The notes beneath the pieces were generated by a model that saw nothing but the letters and a program-made list of their open reading frames with translations, was not told the DNA's origin and did no database searches. Source: Ceratopteris richardii (Eukaryota; Streptophyta; Polypodiopsida; Polypodiales; Pteridaceae). From it: a stretch of 64,000 nt of DNA. A program made the translations under genes and the position numbers. Below are positions 1 through 11,301 of the stretch, one piece after another. How positions within the stretch are numbered: the first letter of the stretch is position 1; each line of letters starts with the position of its first letter. The DNA is taken from assembly GCA_020310875.1 (NCBI GenBank), contig CM035423.1, forward strand, positions 121,699,722 to 121,763,721, written 5' to 3'.

Positions 1-479
1 CAGAGGAGTAGATGATAATAAATGTATAGATTCACATATGATTACAACCACATTGGCAATGAATCTTTGCACAATGGGAGTAGAATGATAGAGCTATGGA
101 GTAAGCTCTTCAATCTCTACAAAATGACATGAAGTGGTCACGTGCAAGGCTTGCTAATCGCCTCTTCCTTCTTGCTCTTTTATAGCTATTCTTGGAGGGA
201 GTTTTGAATTCGAATTCGAATGGCTCCACCTAAAAGTGAACCCAAAGTTAGGAGATATTCCCTCAGCTCAAACAGTCGTGGGTTTTGGTAGTTAGAGCCA
301 CGAAATTGTTTTTACATCATGCATGAGGTAAGCCATCCTTTTCCTTTTTCTTTTTTCAATTACAAGAGATAAAAATGAACTCTTTTACAAGAGGTGTTCA
401 CATGACTACTCATGTGACTTACAAATGAGGATGATATCAAATATATCAAGCATGTAGGCTTGGGTAAAATGCACCAACT
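1..479 (-). repeat. 3' LTR of family A copy 1 (cut by window edge)
   Basis: Matches 5306-5786 almost base for base. The inner edge abuts the polypurine tract (plus-strand ATCCCCCTCAAGCC). The expected terminal TGTTGG has a substitution in its second base pair here, so the LTR tip is mutated. Confidence 0.9.
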
Positions 480-521
480 GATCCCCCTCAAGCCTAACAT
501 GCTTGGCCTTCAAATAAGTCT

Positions 522-3516
522 TCAATTGTCCTTGATTTCCTGCAAGCCAATCATCAACTTGAATGTACTTAATTTTGTACCATCAAGAGCTTTAGTCAAC
601 ATGTCGGCACATTGCATATCTGTAGAGACATAGGATAGTTGAATATCCTTGCTCATTAGCTTCTCCCTTACGTAATGGTAGTGGACTTCAATATGCTTGG
701 TTCTAGCATGGTATACCGGATTAGCTGCTAGATGTAGTGAGCTTGTGTTGTCACCAAAAATATGAGGTGTTGAAGAATGAAGTCCAAGATCTATGTACAA
801 AGACTTTAACCACATGATTTCTTGAGTTGCATTAGCCAAACCTCTATATTCTGCTTCAGTAGAAGATAATGCCACGGTTGGTTGCTTCTTCGATGACCAA
901 GAAATGATTTTTGAACCTGCAAATGATATATACCCTGATGTGCTTCTTCTATCATCTTTAGATCCGGCCCAATCTGCATCTAAGTAGACCTTTAGCTCAA
1001 TATCTAAAGTATATGAACAGAACAAACCTTCATTCATGGTCCCCTTTAGGTATTTGAGGACTCCCTTGGCCGCTTCCATATGTGGTCTTCTTGGCTTATG
1101 CATAAATTGACTCAATATGCTAACACTATAGCATATATCCACCCTTGTGAGTGTTGCATAGTTCAAACTTCCAACCAAGCTTTGATAGCTTGTGATGTCT
1201 TCAATTGGCTCTCCTTCATAAGCACTAAGCTTATGATTTTGCTCCATAGGTGTACCTACACACTTGGTATTTTCCATCTTGAACTTGACAAGCATGTCAT
1301 CGACATACTTCCTTTGTGTGATGTATATACCTGAATCTGTGTAGATCAACTCCAATCCAAGAAAATAAGTGAGTGGTCTGAGGTCACTTATTTTGAACTC
1401 CTCCTTCATTTGACTCTTTACCTGTTTGATTCCTTCAAGATCATTGCCTGTGATAATAATATCATCAACATACACACATAAATAGATCACTTCAGATCCA
1501 TTCCTCTTTATGAACAAAGAGGTATCCGCCTTGCTAGCTTTGAATCCTTGGTCCTGCAAATAAGTCACCAATCAGAAATTCCAAGCTCTTGGAGCTTGCT
1601 TCAATCCATACAAAGCTTTCTTTAGTTTGCATACATAGTTAGGATGATGTGCATCCTCATATCCAGGAGGTTGTGCCATATACACTTCCTCATAAATCCA
1701 TCCATTCAAGAAAGCATTCTTTACATCAAGTTGATAAAGATTCCAATTTCTAGATGCAGCAAGACTTATGAGAACCCTAATTGTAGGCATTTTTGCAACA
1801 AGAGAGAAAGTCTCCTCATAATCAATACCATGGGTTTGAGCAAAACCTTTAGCAACTAACCTTGCTTTGTGTCTATTTATACTTCCATCTCGATTCCTCT
1901 TGATTTTGTATATCCATCGAGATCCGATTATCTTCATAGATGGCTTGTTAGGTACAAGCTCCCAAGTGTCATTCTCCTTCAAGGCTTCCATTTCTTCATC
2001 CATTGCATCTCTCCAAGCTTTCTTGCTTTGTGCTTCTTTGAATGTGGTAGGTTCTTCATTGGTTGAATCCTTTGCAATGTAGATTGAGTGCTTGGTGACC
2101 AAAGAAGTATCATAACCAAACCTCTCTGGTTTCTTCTTCTCCCTAGAAGACCTTCTAAGTGGTTGATGTGAGCTCTCAGGTCCATATGTAGCATCCTGCA
2201 TCTTTGCTTTACCTTTGTTCTTCCATGGCTTTAGTCTTTCCAAGTCTTCTAGGTCAATCTCCGAATCACTTTCTTTAATCTGCTTTGGCTCCTTTGGTTG
2301 AAGTGATGGAAAATCTTCATCCAAGTCATATGGAAGCTTCACTTTCCTGTCATCATCAAACCATGATTTGTTTTCATCAAAAATTACATCTCTACTCACA
2401 GAAAATCCTTTATTGGTTGGATTGTACAATCTATATCCTTTTTGGTTTTGGTCATAACCAATAAATACGCACTTCTCTACCTTGGGATCCAATTTCCCTC
2501 TTACTTGAGAAGGAATGTGAGTATAGGCTAAGCATCCAAAGATTTTGCAATGCTCTAGACTAGGTCTTCTTCCATTCAACACTTCATATGGAGTGGTTCC
2601 ATCTAGTGACTTAGATGGAAGTCTATTTATGAGATATGTGGCTGTAGACACAGCCTCTGCCCAGCATGGACCTTGCTGCTTCGACAATAGCTCTGTTCCT
2701 CCTCTCTGCTACACCATTGAGTTCGGGTGTATACCTTGTAGTGACTTCCCTTTTAATGCCTCTTTCATGCAAGAAGGCATCAAATTCAGAAGAGAATTAT
2801 TCTCCTCCACCATCTGATCTGAGTCGTTTCAAAGTCCTACCTGTTTGGTTTTCAACAAAAGCAATATACTTCTTAAAGCAATTAAACACTTCATCCTTGT
2901 GCTTCATGAAAAACAGAATGGTCCACCTGCTACAATCATCTATGAAAGACACATAATATCTTGAGCCTGATATAGATGGCTCCTTACTTGGACCCCACAC
3001 ATCCGTGTGCACTAGATCCAAAGGATTTTGATACATATATCCTTTCTTATTGAAAGGTTGTCTATGAGCCTTGCCGAGTTGACGAGCTTCACACTTATAA
3101 ATCATGTGTTGCCTTGTGATATTAGGCAAACCAAGTACACTTTGGTCCCTGCAAATCTGTTTGAGTGTCCTCTCACCAATGTGAGCAAGCCTTTTGTGCC
3201 ATATCTCCAACTCTGTTAGAGTTTGAGATCCATAGCTAAACAAAGCTATGTTCTTTGTATCTTCCACTTCAAAAGTGAAAAGCCTTCCTGTCTTTTCTCC
3301 TTTGGCAATCCTTCGAAAGCCTTGCCTTGGGTCTTCAACATATGCTCCAAATGGATTGAATCTAACCTGCAATCCTTTTTCAACAATTTGTCTAACACTT
3401 ATTAAATTTTTGGTAATTGTAGGGACATACAAGACTTTGCTTAAGAGGTTCATATTCCCATCTGATGTCTTCACATTACCTATCTTCTCCACTGAGTGCT
3501 TTGTGTCATCTCCTAT
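522..3516 (-). pseudogene. Copia pol (protease end, integrase, RT, RNase H), disrupted
   Basis: Encodes the retrotransposon enzymes that process, insert and copy the element. Reading from 3492 downward: the integrase HHCC region (WHKRLAHIGERTLKQICRDQ, then YKCEARQ, where the second zinc Cys is replaced) and the DDE core ([27 protein letters not shown]). RT follows with [30 protein letters not shown] and the catalytic YVDDIII. RNase H comes last with DADWAG, ALSSTEAEYRG and HIEVHYHYVREK. Breaks: a TAG at 3517-3519 just upstream, a TAA after SDGGGE near 2797, a deletion of about 29 bp near 2665 that shifts frame and removes the piece between RSML and WAEAV, and a TGA at 1572 in place of an Arg codon that the plus-strand copy keeps. 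It cannot make full-length Pol. Confidence 0.93.
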
Positions 3517-4698
3517 CTACACTTCATGCTTGTTATGAGGATCTTCCAAATCAGAAAGTAAAGCCACATTTCCTGCTACATGGTTCGAGCATCCCGAATC
3601 AATGTAAAATATGTGATCATCATCCTTACCCTTCTTCACTGATAGATTCATAATCAATAATGAATCTTCTTGACTTTGGTCCTCTGCATAGTTATTGTAA
3701 TCTCTTCTTCCTCTATGGCCACCTTGATAGTTTTTGTTGTTGTAATTGTTGTTGTAGTAGTTGTTGTTGTAGCCTCCATTGTATCTGCCTCTATTTGATC
3801 CATAGCCACCTCTATTGAATCCTCTTCCTCTTGAGTTCCTTGGATTCCTGAAACATTCTTCAGTAGTATGGTTAGTTAAGCCACATATGTTGCAAGGTTG
3901 AGATGATTGGAATCTCCCCCTGCCTTGCTTTCCACCTCTGCCTCTTCCTCTAGCTCTTCCTCTACCTGCAAAGTTTGCTTGGAAAGAGCTACCTTCATCT
4001 TCATTCTTCCTATTCTTTGACTTGTCCTTGACCTTAGCTTTATCAGAATATAAGGCAGAAGTTTGATTACCTCTTGAGGACTCACTACCTTTGCTAATCT
4101 TTGCTTCATGAGTGAAGAGTTGGCCCATGGGTGTGTTGAGGTCGGGTACATGCATATCCATGTATAAATCCATGGCTGTTGTGAATGACTCCCACTTGTC
4201 GTCTGCTTTGATTCCATTCATGATTTGTCTTATGATTTGCTCCTCTTCAATTACCTCTCCAATGCTTCCAAGTTGGTCGAAAATCTCCTTCATCTTTGTG
4301 ACATAATCAGTCACATTGTGCTTCGGGCTTTTCTTCATTGTTGTGAACTCCATCCACAATTGGTTCTTCCTTGCTCGAGTGTTGGAAGAGAAGAACGAAG
4401 CAAGTGCATTTCAGGTTTCTCTTGATGTCTTGCATCCCTTGACATGAGGTAAAAGAAAATTAGAGATTGAGTTTAGAATATAGGACCTTGCAAGTGCATC
4501 CTTCGAACACCAATTCGAAAGTCCTTCCACTTCTTCATGTGATGGTTGCCCTTTGTTCCTCATGGTTGGCATTGCATCATCTCTGGATATGAATCCATAT
4601 AGATTCCTCCCTTGAAGGTAAGCCTCCATCCTTAGAGACCATGCCGGGTAGTTGTTTCGATCCAATTTGTGAATTTTTGATGGAAATCCATCTCCCAT
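3517..4698 (-). pseudogene. Copia gag with CCHC zinc knuckle, interrupted by one stop
   Basis: Gag forms the cytoplasmic particle that packages element RNA. The ATG at 4698 lies 14 bases beyond the primer-binding site and starts MGDGFPSKIHKLDRNN, a typical copia Gag N-terminus. The UBN2-like core (LARSYILNSIS, then WMEFTTMKKSPKHNVTDYV) is followed by a Gly/Arg/Asn-rich stretch and the zinc knuckle CNICGLTNHTTEEC (C-x2-C-x4-H-x4-C). The protease motif IDSGCSNHV comes next, with the usual DSG active site. A TGA at 4411-4413 replaces a Trp codon (TGG in the copy at 10386). A TAG at 3517-3519 also sits where a Trp is likely. Both look like G-to-A changes, as expected from deamination of methylated DNA. 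Confidence 0.9.
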
Positions 4699-4711
4699 GT
4701 TGCTTGACTAT

Positions 4712-4723
4712 GCTCTGATACCA
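4712..4723 (-). other. Primer-binding site (initiator Met-tRNA type)
   Basis: The minus strand reads TGGTATCAGAGC one base inside the 5' LTR. This complements the 3' end of initiator methionine tRNA and is the standard copia priming site. Confidence 0.93.
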
Positions 4724-4724
4724 C

Positions 4725-5786
4725 TGTGAAGAGAGATGGTGGATGCAATCCAAAGATGAGTTGGTGCTGCTACAACCAACTTCACACCAAAATTTTAAGT
4801 CAAGACAGACTAGTTGCGAAATGACTAGCTCCCAAAACTTCCTATTTTTGAAGATGTATCCCAAAATTTTAAGTCAAGACAGACTAGTTGCGAAATGACT
4901 AGCTCCCAAAACTTGCTATTTTTAGACATACACCTGCTGGAAAAAATGAACAGTGCTATCAACCTAGAAGGGATTAGAAACATTCCTTTTGGGCATAGAA
5001 AATAGACTTAGCAAGCTTCCCAATCCAAGTTAAAACACTTCAAATGATGGACTGAGCACTGAGAACAAGTTTCATCAATTTCTGGAACATGCCCACCATT
5101 CTTGGGGCTCTACAGAAATAGACGAGTGAGCAATAAATTGCAGATATCTTCAAAACTATTAATCCAATGACCTTGAAAATTGATTTGTAGAAACTAGACA
5201 GTAAAAGCTATCTAAAGCACGTTAAATCACTGAAAAAGGATCAGTATAACTCGAGATATGACCTTCTGAAGGTACTGCTCTGAGTAAGTATAGCAAAGAA
5301 CAAAACAGAGGAGTAGATGATAATAAATGTATAGATTCACATATGATTACAACCACATTGGCAATGAATCTTTGCACAATGGGAGTAGAATGATAGAGCT
5401 ATGGAGTAAGCTCTTCAATCTCTACAAAATGACATGAAGTGGTCACGTACAAGGCTTGCTAATCGCCTCTTCCTTCTTGCTCTTTTTATAGCTATTCTTG
5501 GAGGGAGTTTTGAATTTGAATTCGAATGGCTCCACCTAAAAGTGATCCCCAAAGTTAGGAGATATTCCCTCAGCTCAAAAAGTTGTGGGTTTTGGTAGTT
5601 AGAGCCACGAAATTTCTTTTACATCATGCATGAGGCAAGCCATCCTTTTCCTTTTTCTTTTTTCAATTACAAGAGATAAAAATGAACTCTTTTACAAGAG
5701 GTGTTCACATGACTACTCATGTGACTTACAAATGAGGATGATATCAAATATATCAAGCATGTAGGCTTGGGTAAAATGCACCAACA
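4725..5786 (-). repeat. 5' LTR of family A copy 1
   Basis: A 1062-bp LTR, TGTTGG...TTCACA on the minus strand. Plus-strand CTTTTTATAG near 5483 gives a CTATAAAAAG TATA box on the transcribed strand. A 74-bp segment starting at 4787 is tandemly repeated at 4861; the plus-strand relative at 9292-10359 carries it only once. Confidence 0.9.
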
Positions 5787-5980
5787 ATACCAACACTCAT
5801 ACCGATGCCCATACCGATGCCCATATCGGCACATATACCCACGGCTGCGGGGCACACCGACGATTGGTTTTAAACGGCATACCGATGGTCACTTGACCGT
5901 CGGTATCTTTAAGTGAGCTTTTCCAACATTTATACCAAGGCCGCGAGTGACCGACGGTATGCCCCTCATATGTTGTAGTG
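5787..5980 (+). mobile_element. CACTA (En/Spm) terminus, family A, interrupted by the copia insertion
   Basis: The right edge reads TGTTGTAGTG, the inverse of CACTACAACA, matching the terminus at 29729. Inside it are repeated motifs of the form CATACCGA(C/T)G and ACCGTCGGTAT in both orientations, typical subterminal transposase-binding repeats. The left side is cut off by the LTR at 5786, so only one end remains. Confidence 0.75.
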
Positions 5981-7285
5981 CATCAAATATATTTAAAATT
6001 AAATGTTTGATATATTTATAGTATATAATCGTTGCACGATGAGGAGACGGTGGTGGAGTTCCATCTGATTGATCAGAATCTACAAATAATGATATTTGAT
6101 ATTAATAATCTGATTATGTACATACACAAAAAATTCACATATACATATTTACATATACACACATATTCACATATACACACTTACACATACACACATATTC
6201 ACATATACACAACTACACATTATTGTGGGCTAAATGGGTTATAATAACATTGTACGAGTTTTACTTCTAGATGATTATTAATGTTTTTAATTCTTTGTCT
6301 GATGACTTACAACGAAAATAATGATTATCATTAGATTATTTCAATTTTTTTTTTTTGTTTTATCATTTCATGTCTACCATTCGTAACACTTCTTAATTGT
6401 ATGATGAGCCATCTTGAAACTTTGGAATAGTTTTGTGTTGATGAGGCAACCATAGGAATGTTGGTATGAGTTAATGTGACATAAGTGGGAAGCTTTATAA
6501 ATTAAACTATCTATATGCAAACTATAAAAGAGATAATATTTCATCTAAATATTGTGATTTATCTATTGAGCAAGACCACAATAAATAAGGAATAATTATA
6601 TTTTTTTGCTTCATTTTAATCATTAACTTTAGGATGAATACATAAGTAAATTTGTGTGATACTGTTCTTTTAAATATTTCACGCAAATTATTACAAAAAC
6701 GTTTATATATATATTATAAAAGATAACACTAGGGATTTGTCTATATGATGTAAAGATGTTACAAGAAGGAAATTAATAAAATTCATCCAAACTCCTATTT
6801 TCAGTAGGAATGGGCAAGGTCAAAACATTGAAATCTTCGGTTGATAAAATGGTGTTATGAAAGCCTCTAATATGTACCATATATGCAGGCTTATGCATTT
6901 ATTTCTTAAAAATGCCTTGCGAGATTGTGTGATGCATACATTGATCTAAAAATATGAAGATCCATCATGGAAAGTATAATAACCAAGATCATGAATACAT
7001 GGTTTTTGAAATATGTTCCATGCATTAGGGAAATACAAATCAAATGCACACATACTAATGATTTCATGAAAGGGAAGAATGTATATGGCATATATAGTAT
7101 GCACAATAGAAAAATAAAGTTGATTAACATCAAATAAATAACTAAGAATACCAGAACCACTCACTTTTCTAGCTTGACATTAAATCATAGGATAGAAGTT
7201 TTCAATGAGTGTTGAGGATGGTATGATGCCCATGAATACAATACAAATAGAAACACTCATGCACAAGAATAAACTTGCCTTTTTT

Positions 7286-7331
<46 letters not shown>

Positions 7332-8225
7332 TCTATAGACCCTTTTGTGGAGAAAACTATTTCTATCACGGTGTGCTCCCATATATATGTAAATCAAGTG
7401 TGAGCGATATTGAGTAGTTTGTCCCACTTGATGGTGTGCACATATGCTACTTTTTTGCATGCAAATACAAAGACATGGTGATGGTTAGAGGACCAAATAC
7501 CGTTGAATGATATTCTCTTTCATCTATAAACATAAGTTTATGTTAGGAGGGAGGATAGCTATTCTTTTTTTTCATATGCAGAGTTTCATTCTATTTGGCT
7601 TCATGTTGAGATTATAGAAAAAAACCTAGATTCCCATAGTCAAATCTAGGTACGTCAACATTGACCTTTTTATCCTCTTGAATATACTTAGTATTACGCA
7701 TGTCATCGAAAAATTTTTGTATAGCATTCGGCATGGCATATTGTTTGCCTTATCATTTGTCCTTCTTCGTAGAATATCAATGGAAAATGTGTCGCAAGAT
7801 CTTGTTTCGGTGGCTAGAAACTACAATGGATTATATAATATATGGAGGGGCAATGCTACAACTATACATCATATTGGGATAGTTTATAAGTAGACCACTA
7901 TACCAAGTGGGTTTCAACATAATGCATACTACCTCCCATGGTGGGGAGGTCCTCAAGAGTGAATTGACTAGCAAAGTTTGATAATTTTCCCACAATTTTT
8001 TTATCATGCCTTAGTATCCATAAGTAATATTATGGTTTGTGGTAGAGATCGAAGACCCTTTTTGTGTGAAAAGTTTATAATTTTTGGAAGTATTGGGACT
8101 TGATGATCACTCCTTCAAACTTGGAATTATTCTCATTAAGGATCATTGTGGTTCCTTTGCGATGATTGCTATAATGGTTGTTAGTATATGATCAATGTCT
8201 ACCCCTCATGATTGTATGCACATTT
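5981..8225. other. AT-rich non-coding region with simple repeats
   Basis: No gene is seen. It holds an imperfect (CACATA)n tract at about 6120-6215, half of a dispersed repeat (listed separately) and a (TC)n tract at 7289-7327. The short ORFs have no family features and several are read through the TC tract. Confidence 0.6.
6205..6720 (-). repeat. Dispersed unclassified repeat, copy 1 (inverse of 34340-34890)
   Basis: The reverse complement matches 34340-34890 over about 520 bp with moderate divergence. Shared landmarks include GTTAATG(A/T)GTT-type blocks, AAACGTTTTTGTAATAA and GAATGGTAGA. No coding signal and no terminal repeats were recognised. It is an unclassified repeat family present twice in opposite orientation. 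Confidence 0.6.
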
Positions 8226-8817
8226 TGTAAGGCCCCCATTATGAGGAGAAGCCAAGCGTGCATTACCCAATTGATGGGAATCCCAACTTGCATGGTGGAT
8301 GAAGGTCATATTGGACCATGTAAGGAATTGTAAGGAAAGGGAGTTACCAGGGTCCCCAATTGTGGGGTCCAGTAGGCCCCTTGGTGGGGGTTCAGGGCTA
8401 GGGCCCTAGCATGATAGTAAAGGGAATATTCCATGGAATATTCCCTATCAAAGTCAGAAATCATTTATATTTGTTAGGTCGGTTCAACCGGCCTAAGCCG
8501 TGTATGGCAATTACATGGGCGCTGGCCGCCCACGCTCTACCTCCCATGTATAGCCATCCACGGAAGGCCATCCATGATCTTATATATACATGACTTCTAC
8601 ACTACCTGAGACATCAAATTGAGCCAGCATACCTCTACCTTGTATCTCCCTATCTAGAGTTGTCTAGATCACCATTTAAGCTCTACCTTGAGAGCGCACG
8701 AGTGGACAATGCCATCATCTTGTACTTGCTGCTAGTAGAAAATTATTGAGATTTATCTATATCTGTTATCTTCTCTGCTACTACTCCTATGTTATATTGC
8801 ATAACTAGTGTCTTACA
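8226..8817 (+). repeat. 5' LTR of copia family C
   Basis: A 592-bp LTR beginning TGTAAGGCCCCC and ending GTGTCTTACA, followed at once by the primer site TGGTATCAGAGCC (8818-8830). A related LTR starts at 51714. It contains a perfect 24-bp palindrome at 8422-8445 centred on CCATGG. Confidence 0.85.
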
Positions 8818-8830
8818 TGGTATCAGAGCC
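8818..8830 (+). other. Primer-binding site of copia family C
   Basis: TGGTATCAGAGCC directly adjoins the LTR end with no spacer and complements initiator Met-tRNA. Confidence 0.9.
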
Positions 8831-8912
8831 GTAATGTTTGAATAGCTTGAGAAGTATCACTATTTTAGCCTACTAGCAGACTAGAATATCAGTAGATTAT
8901 TCGAGTGATTAC

Positions 8913-9291
8913 ATGATGGCTTCATCGTCGAACACTAGTCTTGGTACTTTAGCTAATGTTAATGCTGCACCTATTCGAATTCGCCCACCTGCATTCATTG
9001 AAGGGAAGCTAGATGGAACCAACTATACACTCTCGAAGTTCAAAATTTTTGCAATTTTGGACTCCTATGAATTACTTGACACTGTCATCGAACCGATGGT
9101 ATTGGATCCAGAGCCTATACGAGTTGAAGATCCAACTAATTCAAGATTGATGATTCAACCAGATCCAGATCTTCTATGAGCTTGGAAGAGGTGGAATGCT
9201 GATGCATTATGTGCAATTGTCACTAGTGTAAGTGATTCTGTGCTTACTTTAGTTCAACATACTACTAAGGCACATGAGGCTTGGGGCATAT
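8913..9291 (+). pseudogene. Copia family C gag, 5' fragment cut by insertion
   Basis: Starts with ATG at 8913 (MMASSSNTSL). The residues PPAFIEGKLDGTNYTLSKFK are a typical copia Gag substrate-like N-terminus (LDG-NY). A TGA at 9177-9179 stops the frame, but Gag-like sequence continues in frame (KRWNADALCAIVTSVSD, then TTKAHEAWGIL) up to 9291. There the family-A LTR begins, so the rest of gag is displaced. The stop is probably a degenerated Trp or Arg codon, since KRWNADA follows directly. It belongs with the LTR at 8226. Its 3' half is not found beyond the nested insertions. Confidence 0.85.
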
Positions 9292-10359
9292 TGTTGGTGC
9301 ATTTCACCCAAGCCAACATGCTTGATATGCTTGATATTATTCTCATTTGTAAGTCACATGTGTAGTCATGTGAACACCTCTTGTAAAAGAGTACATTTTA
9401 TCTCTTGTAATTGGAAAAAGAGAAAAGGAAAAGGATGGCTTACCTCATCCATGATGTAAAAGCAAAGTTGTGGCTCTAACTACCTAAAACCAAAAATTTT
9501 TAAGCTGAGGGAATATCTCCTAACTTTTGGGATCACTTTTAGGTGGAGCCATTCGAATTCGAATTCAAAACTCCCTCCAAGAATAGCTATAAAAAGAGCA
9601 AGAAGGAAGAGGCAATTAGCAAGCATTGTACATAACCACTTCGTCATTTTGTAGAGACTGAAGAGCTTACTCCATAGCTCTATCATTCTACTCCCATTGT
9701 GCAAATATTCATTGACAATATGGTTGTAATCATATGTGAATCTATACATTTTTCATTATCTACTTCTCTGTTTTGTTCTCTGCTATATTCACTCAGAGCA
9801 GTTACTCATATCTCGAGTTCTACTCAATATGCTTTAGTGTTTTAATGTGCCCTGGATAGCTCTTACTGTCTAGTTTTGGCATACCAATTTTCATGGTCAT
9901 TAAATTTACACTTTTGGAGATATCTGCATTTTACTGCTCACTGGTCTATCTATGCAGAGCATGGAGAATAGTGGGCATGTTCCAGAAATTGATGAATCTT
10001 CTTCTCAGTGCTCAGTCCATCATTTGAAGTGTTTTAACTTGGATTTGGAATCTTGTTAAGTTTATTTGCTATGACCATAAGGAATTTATCTAATTCTTAC
10101 CAGGTTGAGATCACTCTTCAGTTTTTCCAACACGTGTATGTCCAAAAATAGCAAGTTTTGGGAGCTAGTCATTTTGCAACTAGTCTGTCTTGACTTAAAC
10201 TTTTGGGATACATGTTCCAAAGTACTTGGCTGATATTTTGGTGGATTTAGGAAGCTCAAAGGGTCTACTAATAAACTCTGAAGTCTCAGTTGGCTGGTGT
10301 GAAGCTGGTTGTAGTGGCACCTACTCATCTTTGGATTGCATCCACCATCTGTCTTCAGA
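9292..10359 (+). repeat. 5' LTR of family A copy 2
   Basis: A 1068-bp LTR starting TGTTGGTGCATTTCACCC. CTATAAAAAG near 9589 is the likely TATA box. The last bases read TTCAGA instead of TTCACA. The primer site TGGTATCAGAGC follows at 10361-10372. Confidence 0.92.
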
Positions 10360-10385
10360 GTGGTATCAGAGCATAGTCAAGCAAC

Positions 10386-11300
10386 ATGGGAGATGGATTT
10401 CCATCAACAATTGACAAATTGGATCGAAACAACTACCGGCATGGTCTCTAAGGATGGAGCCTTACCTTCAAGGGAGGAATCTATATGGATTCATATCCGA
10501 AGATGAAGCAATGCCAACCATGAGGAACAAAGGGCAACCATCACATGAAAAAGTGGAAGGACTTTCAAATTGGTGTTCGAAGGATGCACTTGCAAGGTCC
10601 TATATTCTAAAATCAATCTCTGAGTTTCTTTTACCTCATGTCAAGGGATGCAAGACATCAAGAGAGACCTGGAATGCACTTGCTTCTTTCTTCTCTTCCA
10701 ACACTCGAGCAAGGAAGAACCAATTGTGGATGGAGTTCACAACAATGAAGAAAAGCCCGAAGCAAAATGTGACTAATTATGTCACAAAGATGAAGGATAT
10801 TTCCGACCAAATTGGAAGAATTGGAGAGGTAATTGAAGAGGATCAAATCATTAGAAAAATCATAAATGGAATCAAAGCAGACGACAAGTGGGAGTCATTC
10901 ACAACAGCCATGGATTTATACATGGAATACCCGACCTCAACACACTCATGGGCCAACTCTTCACTCATGAAGCAAAGATTAGCAAAGGTGGTGAGTCCTC
11001 AAGAGGTAATCAAACTTCTGCCTTATATTCTGATAAAGCTAAGGTCAAGGACAAGTCAAAGAATAGGAAGAATGAAGATGAAGGTAGCTCTTTCCAAACA
11101 AACTTTGCAGGTAGAGGAAGAGGTAGAGGTGGAAAGCAAAGCAGGGGGAGATTCCAATCATCTCCACCTTGCAATATATGTGGCTTATTTAATCATACTA
11201 CCGAGGAATGTTTCAGGAACCCGAGGAACTCAAGAGGAAGAGGATTCAATAGAGGTGGCTATGGATCAAATAGAGACAGATACAATGGAGGCTAGCCCTA
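10386..11300 (+). pseudogene. Copia gag, family A copy 2, frameshifted
   Basis: The ATG at 10386 opens MGDGFPSTIDKLDRNNY. A missing C near 10435 then shifts the frame; Gag resumes at 10454 as MEPYLQGRNLYGFISEDEAM. A second shift near 10925, where about 8 bp are missing after DLYME, moves the remainder into a third frame. That part carries CNICGLFNHTTEEC (C-x2-C-x4-H-x4-C) and the RGRGRGG-type basic tail. At about 11295 the sequence jumps from YNGG to TITKNLISVGQ. Compared with copy 1 this removes the Asn-rich repeat, the protease DSG site and the following linker. Confidence 0.88.
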
Positions 11301-11301
11301 C

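Larger units (their letters stand above)
1..5786 (-). mobile_element. Ty1/copia LTR retrotransposon, family A, copy 1
   Basis: A nearly complete copia element read on the minus strand. In transcription order it has a 5' LTR, a primer-binding site, gag, protease, integrase, reverse transcriptase/RNase H, a polypurine tract (about 480-494) and the 3' LTR. The 3' LTR runs off the left edge of the window. The gag-INT-RT order, with integrase before reverse transcriptase, is diagnostic of copia. By eye the two LTRs differ at about ten positions over the roughly 478 bp that can be compared, so the insertion is fairly recent. The coding region is nevertheless dead: it has several in-frame stops and a deletion of about 29 bp. 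The element sits inside a CACTA terminus at its right side. Confidence 0.95.
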
